DNA of 64,000 nt. Source: Vigna angularis. Taxonomy: Eukaryota; Streptophyta; Magnoliopsida; Fabales; Fabaceae. The position numbers and the translations under genes are program-made. Positions 47,846 through 59,100 of this stretch are shown here, piece by piece. The stretch lies in contig NC_068972.1 in assembly GCF_016808095.1 (NCBI RefSeq), positions 38,905,029 to 38,969,028 of the forward strand. The letters are read 5' to 3'. Each line of letters opens with the position of its first letter. The first letter of the stretch is position 1. Under the pieces are notes generated by a model. It made no database searches. It worked only from the letters and a program-made list of their open reading frames with translations, and was not told the DNA's origin.

Positions 47846-49157
47846 TGATAGTGACATATTTTACTATGAATTCAGTATTGAATTAGAGAAAATATCAACT
47901 CTTTCTCATCCTTTTTACCTTGTAAATCCTAGTTTTCATTTAGTTAGTTTAAGAAGTGGTTTCATCTTAAGCTTTAATTAGATAAATTGATCATTAACCC
48001 CTTTATTTATACAAGTTAATTAGTTGGAAGAAGTCTCTGCATCAAATGAAGAGTGCTGGAACCAGAGAAAACAAGAAAACAGCAAAAACAGCAAAAATAT
48101 GAAGAACCAGAATCTGGAAAAAAGTTAGCTGGAGCGCCCTTTTTCCATGGGCGCTGGAGCGGGCTCTGCACCAGGACTGGAGCTAGCTGGAGCGCCCCCT
48201 ACAAAAGGGCGCTGGAGCGCCCTTTTTCCTGTTTTCGCGCGCTGGAGCGCGGTCTCAAGCGCGCCTGCTGCTGATTTGGCAGATTGGGTTTATTTAACCC
48301 CAAATTAGAAGGGCTTTGACATCTTTGGCATCCCAGACACGATTTCTCTCAATTGGAGCGTCCAGAGGCGAGCTAGGAGCTGTGGGAACAACCCTTCTTC
48401 ATCCTTGGGTCCTCCTCCTTCTTCCATTTCCACCATTGTTGTAAGCTCAAGCTCTCCATTCATGGAGAGCTAGTTTCATTATTGTTGGGGATTGATGTAA
48501 TCACGGATCTCTTATGTAAATTAAAGTTGTTTTGAATGATTATATGCCTCTTTCATTGATTGTTAGTGTTTAATTCCTCTACTTAAAGCTTGTATGAGTA
48601 ATTCAACCATATCATGATTTTAGGGTTTGCTTGATATTGGGAAATATTGGGTGAATCTAGAACTGGATTAAACACCTAAAGGAAACTGTATCTAGGGATA
48701 GAACTAGGACCTTTGGTTGTCTTGAATCTCAATTCTTAAAGCGGATGAACTTGTTAGGTTTTCCAAGGGATTGGAGTTTAAGAAGTAAGTCTAGGCTCTC
48801 TCTACCAAGGGATTGGGTTTGAGTAAATTAGAAGATTGACATTGGCTAATTAATGAAGAGGAAGTGATTTTCTATACATAAGAGTGAAGTAGGTGAAATC
48901 ATCCCCCAACAATATCATTCCATAGCATTTCTAATCTTTCCATTCCTAAGTGTTTGCGTTATCAAAGATCACTTTTACACTTTATGTTTTATCTTTAATT
49001 CAATTGCATGAAAACTACAAAAACATGAAATCATTCTTTAGTCTAAATTAGTTAGATATTATACGATTGTCTAGGACACGAGTCTCTTAGGAAACGATAT
49101 CCGGTCTTACCGGTTTTATTACTTGAACAATTTGGTACACTTGCCAAAGTCTCAACA
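47846..49157 (+). mobile_element. Solo LTR (Athila-like gypsy), 1.3 kb
   Basis: It starts TGATAGTGACAT and ends GCCAAAGTCTCAACA. A 5-bp TSD ATAAT flanks it (47841-47845 and 49158-49162). The right end, with ACGATATCCGGTCTTACCGG and TTTGGTACACTTGCC, is one I recognise from legume Athila-type LTRs. No internal domain is adjacent. It contains a GC-rich inverted-repeat cluster at 48125-48270. Confidence 0.78.
48125..48270. repeat. GC-rich cluster of GCTGGAGCGC repeats
   Basis: GCTGGAGCG occurs four or five times, interleaved with the partly complementary GGGCGC/GCGCCC, so the stretch can form several hairpins. It sits inside the solo LTR. Confidence 0.8.
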
Positions 49158-49162
49158 ATAAT

Positions 49163-52100
49163 TTTGATTAGAGATGAGTTTGATGTGTTGTTTATTTTAT
49201 TATCTTAAAAAAACTTTGTATGAAGTTATACAATAGCCTTTTCTTTTAATATTTTGGAATATTTTTTACTTTAAGTTGTTTAAAAATACATGTAATTATA
49301 TTAATTGATAATTGGTTATCTACAAACTCAATTAAAGATAAAATAATTGATAATTGTACTTTTTCGTATTTACACAATTAGTTCTAAACTGAACAAGAAA
49401 AATATAATTGATTGATTCTAATCTTAATTAATTACAGTTAAATGTGTTTTTATCAAATTACAAATATTATTTTTTATTTAAAATAATTTATTATTGCATC
49501 AATAATAATAATAATAATAATTATTATTTAAAATGATTTAATTAATATAAATTATGGTTGATGACATATACATTATGAAAGGCTAATTGTGTATCATAAG
49601 TAATATTTTTAATTTGATGAAGGATTAAATTAGAAATATTGAAAATTATGAATGTAACTACAGAAATTATATAAAAGGGTTATGATCTCAATTTGTAAAA
49701 ACATAACTATTATTCTTATTCTTTTCTTTTTCATCTCCATCAAAAGAAGAAGAAAAAATATAAGGTGTTCTACATTTGAAAGATCACATATGTTTTGTTC
49801 ATCTCATCATTTTCATTATTCTCAATGACAAATTCAAGTATGTTTTAGTTTCATCATGAATTAAGAAATGTAATTTTGATTGTAGATAGAATGCATGTTC
49901 TAACATGTAGGAGATGTTATCCGTTCAACTTTCCATTAACAAAATATTAAAAACTAATATTTATTGAAAAAATAAATATATATAAGTAATATCTTTTGAA
50001 AGAGAAAATAAAAAATAAAAATTTGAGGTGTGTAATGGTGAAAGGGCACGCAAGAACAAAATCAGTGAATGAGTGATGTTCTTGGTCGAAAACGAAGGTA
50101 GCATAGGTCCACTAAAATTCATATAATTAACAAGTTTACGAGTGCATGTCATGGAAGTTTGCAATGCATCAAAGAATGGTGAAGAAGCTTTTTTAAAAAT
50201 AAAAATAAAAAAAGAAATAGTGAAATGTAGGTATATGAATGCTACTAGCTAGTCAATAGCTACTTATATGTTACAGATGAGCAATGAGTAAGATGTGGTC
50301 CAAAGGCTTGAAAAAGTTAAAAACATGACAATTTATATTTATTGCTATCGATTCTTGATAGAAGAAGTAGGGTTACCTCTTCCCACTCACTAGTAACAAC
50401 TGGTTCTTTTAGTGCTCTGATTATGACCCTACAACTACAACCATCCCATATCTTATCTATCATCTTTTCTTCTTACACAACCAAATCTCTCTTTCTATAC
50501 TTAACAATTTCACTTTTATATCTTATTATCTTCTCTTCATCTTCTTAATTTTCTAGTTAATGTAAAACTATATTTTTTTCATTATTTTAGACTTAATTAA
50601 GTATAAGTTTTTTTATCTTATAAATATTTAACATTTTTATGTTTTTTAATTGGCTTTCTATCATTTAATATTTTTGTTAATTGAATAAACTTGCTATTGT
50701 CTTGCTATATCATCTTATCTTCATGCCATTAATATTTTTCATGAAAACAAAAAAGTAAGATGACAGGGTAAAATAACAGTGACCTCACTCAATTGATGAA
50801 GAAAATTAAATGACAGAAGTTCAATTACAAAATAGAAAAAATTGAAGTCCCTGATTGATAAAAGAAACAATAAAGACTCTAACTGAAAACTTAATTAAAC
50901 CTTTTCTTTTATCTTAGATATAATATAATAGGAATGGTTAAAGTAGGTTATGTTAGGCATGAAAAGTAAAGAAGTAGAATAATTTTTGTAGAGTATGTAG
51001 GTACGTATTTATGTAAAAAGGATGTAAGATGTATAGAAGAGGGACAAGAGGTAGACAGAGTCTGACAAGAGCAATTGGGCCTGGTTGCATGGTGGGGGTA
51101 AGAGCCCATCGAGGTGAGATTTTAATGTTAGGGAGGAAGGGCCTGATCCTGAAAGTGGGCCATAGAGGTTAGTGATGTTGATGAAAGAGATTCCTCTGGC
51201 TCTTTTAGTGTTCACTTGCCCATACCCATCATCCCATCTATGTATTGTAACTATTAAGGTGTATTGTTTTGGCCTCAAAACAAGGGTAGGGGACAAGGTT
51301 CAAAGAATTGGAGAAAGACATGACTTCGCACCTTAACCCTTTGTCCTTCTACTACATCCTCGTCTTCTTCATTCAATCTTAAAATCAAAAGTAAATAAAC
51401 ATTACAAGGGTGTATAATATGATCAATCGATCACTTCAAGAATCGAGCAGTCGACCAACTCATGGTTATATGTGAATCGTTCGGTTGATTGACCAATTCA
51501 CGATTCTATGTAAGGCGTTCGATTGACTAAACAGTCAGATTAAACTAGAGCAAAATTAATATTAAAATATATTTATTAATCCTAAACTAAATCATTACTA
51601 TTTTTGGTCATAACCAATATTAATCAAAAACTCATCCCAACAAATTCATAAATACAGATTTGTAGTACTGAGATAATTAGTTACACATATATTATCAGTA
51701 TTATTATGTGTACGTTGACTTTATTATCGAAATATTTTCTGCAAATATCACACCGGTTCAACTTAATGACAGCTTATGTATAATGAAGGAAGAACCTTTG
51801 GAATTTGAAAATAATATGGAAAGAACCCCTTAAACAGAAGAGGATAACTTCTTTCCACTATGAGGGCTAAGGATCAAGGGCACTACCCATTGGATTTTTT
51901 AATTTTTAATTTTTTGAGAAAATAAATTATGGACAGTGCTGGTCCGTGGTGAATCTAACTCTTTTGGTGTTTTGTTGAACATGTATGCTGACATTTCATC
52001 CAACCGTGTACTGTATTACATGATTTTTCTGTTTTTATTCATTTGTTTTATCTTGAGGTGGTAAAGGTTCTCAAAATAATATATATCTAATTTGTGTTAC

Positions 52101-52980
52101 ATTAAATTCGTTTTGCCCCGTTTTCTTAAAAAAAAAATAATACACAACAATTTAATCATCCTTTCTTGTCACGATAACACGTAATAAGTGAATAATATTA
52201 TATTTAATCGATGTCTTATGAATTCGAAAGTTAAGAGTATTTGTAATCACATTTCAATGTTTAATTCAGTAATACATTAAATATATGTATTAAATATTAT
52301 ATAATCAATGAATGATGAATATTTTCATAAATACAGACCTTTTTATATATTTTTAATGGTTCTTATCTAGATAGACATAAATTGTTTAGGTCTGATATAG
52401 TCTATATAAGTTTAAAATATTCTAATCCTTGATTAAACATCATTTGCATTATCTTAATGTGATTTTTTTGTTGTGAGGTATATTCCTTATAATGTCCTCC
52501 ATTATGAAGGACATCATCCGGGTATTCCTATAGTACAATTGTACTAATATTTGATTCAAGTTACATCAAATAATAATCTCACTTTAAAACGAGTGTTGTA
52601 ATAGGATATCTCTAACAAATATTAAAAAATAACATCTAATGTAAAATATTGGAGAAAAAAATAAAAGACATTGAGTTTTTAAGTTTAATTCAATTCTTGT
52701 ACAAATTAACCCTTTTATTTAAAGAATGTCTATAATGTGTTTGATTTTTCTTTAAAATTGTGGATTTAATAAAGCTATAATCATTTAGGTTTATGCTTGG
52801 ACCATGATTTCATTCTTTTTAAACCAACAGTTATTTGATTGAAGTAAAAGTTAATATGTTGTTGTGTTAAGATGTAAGTATTCACATACTAAAAATATAT
52901 ACTTTCTATTAATTTTATGTGTCAAATCATGTTTTTGATCTTGTAAATTATTTTAATTTGTGGAGTATTAGAAATTTAGA
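49163..52980. other. Gene-free stretch
   Basis: Mostly AT-rich. One open frame of 95 codons (51009-51296, -) has no recognisable motif. About 51420-51535 contains repeated ATCGA/TTCGG-type words of unknown origin. Confidence 0.5.
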
Positions 52981-52984
52981 AATG

Positions 52985-53530
52985 TACCATATGAACCGGA
53001 CAGTCTAGAGAGCGGTGTCAATATCGATCCAACCGCCGGTGTTTCTTCAATCTTTTTTACTCCTCTGATAGCATTGCCGAACAGCTTGCATAAACACTCA
53101 CTACGCGCTATTCTACTCGACCATTCATCCTTCCACTTGGGTGAGTAACAACTATGTATCGGACGGTTGCACAAGATAGGCCGATAGGTGAACTGGGTCA
53201 TCAAGAATAGGATTAAGGTAAATAGTGATTAGAGTCATTGGGCTAGAATTGGGTCGTGATTAACTTTTCACTAATCCCAAGCCCATGGCGAAAACTATAA
53301 ATATAGGTCAGAGGTAAGTGGTAGATAAGTTGCATTCACTGCACATTTATTACTGCTCTATTGAATTGCCGAATGGTTTGAGTACTAACTTTGGCATCGG
53401 AGGATCTTTGACAGGTTCCGGAAGAGCGAGAGAACAGAACTTGGAGTGTGACTGGACGACAAGAAGACAAATTGTGAAAGAGTTTGGTGACTCAGCTCCA
53501 ATAACCGAAACAATATTTAGATCAAATTTA
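52985..53530 (+). mobile_element. LTR-derived fragment
   Basis: The order of elements is that of an LTR: a GC-balanced U3-like part, a TATA box ACTATAAATATAGG at 53294-53307, then GGTTTGAGTACTAACTTTGG and CATCGGAGGATCTTTGACAG, a U5 signature common in legume gypsy LTRs. No clear TG...CA ends with a TSD could be assigned. Confidence 0.6.
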
Positions 53531-53539
53531 ATTTTGTAG

Positions 53540-56170
53540 GCATGTAATATGACATTTTGTGTGTGTATCTAGGTAAAATATTTCCTCTATTTTTTTCTCA
53601 CTACTAAGAAATATATCCATCAACACTAATGTTTATGGTATAATTCATCCTTAGAGTGTTAAAATAAAATTAATGTTATTTTTTATGAAATATCATATAC
53701 GAATATAGATAACTCTTCATTAATGTTTATTGCAATGCATTTAGAGACTCAATAATGAAATATCAGATCTAATAAATTGTTAACAATGATATAAATGAAT
53801 AAGTATATGTATATTTATGTATTTGTAACTAAATAATGAATTAATATGATAAAGTTAACGGTCTAAGCTAAGCTAAGCCCATACAATTTTGGCCCAAATA
53901 TTGGAGATTTAGGCTGAATTTAACTTCAATCAAACTAATCAATCTTTTCCTATTAATTTATTTTATTGACTAAATAAATCTAAAAAATGTAGTTGTGGAA
54001 TAAATTATTTTTATTATTATAAATATGAAAGGTTATTGTATATCTTGAAACTTGAGATAAGTTTGTATTTGTTTTTTCTCTCGGATATAATTTTTATTTT
54101 ATAGTCTTTATAATTTAAATAAAATTATTTTTTATATGACGATTTTCTACGATTTTTCATTCTTGTTATAAATACTTAACTGTTTTTTTTTTCATGTATT
54201 CGTTTTAACAGTGTCTAGGTATGACATGTTTAGATAAATTGACTAACCAAGTTCTTTTCAAATTATAAACAATACAGAGACCAATTTTAAATTTGTAAGA
54301 AACAAATTTTAATTCAATGTATAGACCTTTTGTGGAAATACCTTGTAAATTCTTTTTTGAAAGGGTTAGAGTACCTTAAACGCTCTAATTTAATTAATTA
54401 TTTTACTTGATAAAAAATTAATTTAAAAAGTTTAATCTTGATAAAACTAAAAGCATTTAATCTGAGTGTCTTAAAATTTAAATTCATGAGTACCGTGATA
54501 ATCTTGTTAAGTTTTTAAACATGTACATGTGGTTTTTTTTTTATAAAAAAGGGAATAAAATAAATTTTGTATCCCTCTAAAATATGAAAAACTCAATCTT
54601 AGTTCCTCCAAAAGAGTATTTATTTTTGGTATTTTTAAGTTTAAAAATATACTTTTGATCTTTAAGTATTTTAGACATTTTTTTTATAAAGGGAAAAGGT
54701 GGCTTATGTGGTACTTCAAGTGTAAAAATTAATGCAATTCAAAATAAAAAAGATAAATTTTTTTTTTCTTTTTAGAAAGAGTAAAAAGATTAAAACATAT
54801 TTTGTCCTGACCCCACTCTTTTGTTGAATTGAAAATACAAGTGAAAATGACTGGTGGCAGCTTGCAAAGGCCCGATGGGCCCATTAGGGACACCTAATTG
54901 TGGACCCGAAAAGGACCCGGCATGTCACGAACCAAACACGGGGTCAACACACGCGATGGGATAAAAGGCCCACGTGTTGGCATTTAGTGGGCCCAATAAT
55001 CAATTATGAGTTGGAAGAAATGCATACAGTTGTTCTCAAGTTGAGTACAGTGTGTCGGGTATGGTCAGATATGAGAAAGATAATGTGGGCCGATTTCCAT
55101 GGATCACTGTTTTAAAAATTAATATTATTTTATGAAATTATATTTAAGTTTAATTTAATTTTATAACATTATTTTACAATTTGAAATTTATTTCCGTTAT
55201 AAAATTATCTTTTATTATATTTTTATTAAATGTAAGATTTTTACCAAAGATGGAGTTCATTATCGCTCAAACTAATAATTTCTTAACATTATTTAATTCA
55301 TCATATTTTTTCATTACAAGATTCCATTTGTTTGTATCTGAAGAGAGGGTGAAAAAAAGTAAAAAAATATATGTTAAAGTATTAAGTAGGTGTTAGTGTC
55401 AGGTTCTTTCGAAAGAGGAATTATAAATTTTGAGAAATTTGAATTATTTTCATTAAAATGTTTTGCATTTTTCTTTTTTTTGGGATAAATCAAATAAATG
55501 ATTTGTTTTACATGGGATAGTTTAATTTATCCTAGATGTAAATAAATTAAATGTAAATTTTAAAAAAAAATTAAGACTTCACTGTTAAAGTTAACAGAAA
55601 TAAATATTAACCAATTTTAAATGTTTGATAATTAAAAAATATGTAATGAATAAAAATAAGTTACAATAAATATTAACTATATCTAATATTGATATAAAAG
55701 GGTATTTAGTGATTTAAAAATATAAATATTGATACTTTCGTCTTCCAGAGAACAAAGATGAAGGAGAGAGAATAATCGAATAGCAAATAGAGGAAAAATT
55801 AAGTGTTTATTTCTTTAAATGAATTTACTATTTGTGAGTGAGTGACTGAAAATGACATGTTTATTCATTTTAAAGAATTTGTGAGTAAATGAGAGAATTT
55901 GAGAGAAGGAGATTAAATCTATCTCTTATAACATGCAATACCATATGACTCTTGGGTGTACCATCCACGTAACCTCAAAATTTGTAGGAGAAGACATTTG
56001 AAGTGAAAGAGTTGTATCAAACAATGTGGATACATGAGTTTGCAATGTTTCACTGAAGTTAATGGCTAACATTTCTATTTCTGTGAACACCTGAATTCTA
56101 AGAGTAAACCTAATGTAATGGTACAGATAAAGTCACAAGTTCCCCCCAACAACCAAAAATTAGGGTACAA
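53540..56170. other. Gene-free stretch with a GC-rich island
   Basis: AT-rich except about 54845-55095. That island is GC-richer, has CCCACGTGTTGG (a G-box core) and repeated GGGCCC/GGCCC words, and holds no recognisable gene. Confidence 0.5.
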
Positions 56171-56171
56171 C

Positions 56172-59100
56172 TTACCAAAGGTGTCCTAGGTCATCATCGT
56201 CTTCAATGCCTAAATAGTAGACTGCGATTAATGTTAGCCTGAAATAAAATACATAGTAGGTACAAATGTTGACCATCAGGTTCCTTAAGGGAGTATATCT
56301 AGCCATGAATAACAAAGCTTGCAATAATAATCCTAGAATCTTTTAGAAGCAAAACCATCCATTTTATTTCCAAAGGAAAGGGCATTTTAAGAAAACACCA
56401 AAAGAGAGGAAAACATTTTAAGGTTAATTTGCAGTTACATTTGTTATGTTCTATAATTTTCAAATTTGGACGACAAAATACTTATAGGTCACACGATGCA
56501 TCTAGACAAGGATACCAAACATCCTCTTACGTGTAAACTTTTGTTATATATGACAACAAAATTACAACTTCAAAGGTCACTTGAAAAAATTTACGCTCAT
56601 TTTACATCAATATTGGAGACCAAACGAATTAGAGAGGAGAAAATATAGTTGGAGAAGGATTAGTCAATTTCCTAATTAGATAATGGCAGCTGAAACGGTG
56701 AATTTCCTAATTAGATAATTAATAATCTACTAAAGAAAAGTGTAGATTGTATACTTCCGGAGGATTACAGTTTTTTTCAAGAACACTAGAGATTTGACCG
56801 TATGTCTAATTCTTGGAACTTGGAATTGTAGAATATTATTGTTCCTGCGGCAAGCATCCTAATGGAAGGTCTTAATTAGAAAAGGAAATAGATACAGTGT
56901 TGAGCAGTTAGACCGTACAAGAAAAAGCAGAGCAGATAAGCATGTTCTATTGTAAGGGTGTGAGACAAACCTGAAGATAGTAACAATGAGAACCGTTAAG
57001 TATAAAGCAAGTTTGACTATCCGAAATTTCTTCTCAGCATTAACTACCCTAAATACCTCAGTAACATCAATCAGATGCTCTCTTTTCACATACCTGAGTC
57101 ATAGAAAGGGAATAATCATGACAAAAAAGAACATAAAACAAGTTTAAACAATATGTCCTGAATGGAAGAACAAACATAAATTCACTCATTATACTAAAAG
57201 TTTCGTTGTTGACATTTCCTATTCAATATGCATATGAACCCGCAAAAAATAATTTAACACTAATTTAGACACAAATTGAAAAAATTTTAAACAAGAAACT
57301 AACTATCATGTTGCATGGATCATGACATAACACATTCATTTCCCTCTAGAAAACCAGTGAACAAGGTTAACACAAATAGCAAAAATTTGTAAAGTTAACA
57401 AATTATTAGCTTATGAACATAAACTAGAAAATTACAATTCCAAAAAAATAAATGTAAACCTCACAAAGCCAAACGGAATTTAAAAAATTCCATCTAAATC
57501 ACGAAGGCACTTAATAATAGGAGTAAAAAGATCAGATCGAATGCAGTTTCAATGAAAACCTCAGGATCCAAATGGTATAACGAGAAGATTAAAGAATAGT
57601 TTCATGTTGATTGCCAGCCTACAATAGGAATCCAGTATTCTGTATATTCATGTCTTTCTTTGTCAATCTTTTTGGTGAAAGAATTTTGAAAATAAATTAC
57701 TAAAATATACAATTACTTAAAAAAAGTTTTACAATGGTTTTATATCACTTGTAAGGCAATGCTAGTATTCTGGGTTTTGGCCTAAAGCCCAACAACTGGG
57801 CTCAACACAGAATTAGTTAAAATAGTTTATGTGGCCAGTTTAGGTAGAGAGGCAAGGCATTTATAGGGAGAGGGCATGACAAGGGGGAAAATAATTCTGT
57901 AGCTTTTGTTAGAGATAACCTTAGATTAGGAACATGTCTTCTCTGAGGATCGTTGCTCTGGGATTAGAGGGGCTCTTCTGCAATTTGCAATAGTTTTTGT
58001 TTTTTCAATCAATGATATTGTTATGTTTCTACTGAATCCGAGTCTTACCTTGTCCATGAGAGAGCTGTGTTACCAGGGATGCAGGACAAGTGGATCATGA
58101 AGGATGAGCTGCCAGATTTTATAGGGGAACCTGCTTTGTGGATCACTAGAGCTGAAAGGTTCTTTGAGGAGCAAGAAACTCACCTGCCTGATGAGTTGTA
58201 ACAAGCTTTCATGAAGATGGATGGTGTGACTATGCTTTGGTTTTAGTCTTGGTGCCAAGAGGACCTTGCTTAAATAAAGCTGAAGGAAGACGCATTCTAA
58301 AAAATGTTGCCAATATCTTCCCTTTCTTTTCTTTTGCTAACTTCCTATAACTTAGAAAAGGAAAAGCATGCCGCCACACTGAGAATTCTACTTATATTGA
58401 TGGAATGAGTACACCAATTAACATGCAATAAAATTATAAAATTGCATTAAATATTTTCAGACACCTGATAAAGAGACAAAAAAAATCTGCTCAGGTGACT
58501 GAAGCTGATACTAGTAAAATTTGTGTGTCAGCCTATCTGCTAATCCAGTAATCCTTTTACAGCAACACAGTTTCAGCACCTAACACTGCTTCAGAAAGAA
58601 ATACTTTTATTGCATCTATAGCTAAAACAAATAGAACAGAATATTCTCCTCCAACAAATCAGGTTTCATCTTGTGCAGTGGATTACTGGTTCATGTGCTA
58701 CAGATATTTGAATAGTGCTCAAATCTTGAAATTGGCAATCATTATTTATTTATAGATTGGAAAATTTCAGTCTCACTGGTCGATGGATAGTCAAATTAAG
58801 CTTTAGGGAGAAAGATCCATAAAATATTAATTCTTTTCCTTCATTTTAAATGTCCTTAATTTAAAACAATATCATCTACACATTGATTGGTCAAGGAATT
58901 TGTTAGGTTTCTGGAAAATGAAACCTCTAAATCTCACTCCCAAACACTCACCCGCAAGAAACTGGACAGAAAGAATATAGTTTCTGTATTAACCAAAGAA
59001 TCAATGTACAAGTATATTGTTCTACGAGAGCCTAATCCCCCTCCTCAGGCTCAAAGTCCTGACTTTACACATAGCCAAACATAATTACAGGAGCTCTATT

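Noticed and set aside
51009..51296. 95-codon frame on -
   Set aside because: Starts with ATG, but has no recognised motif, no flanking exon signals and no usual coding composition. Could be real but not supportable.
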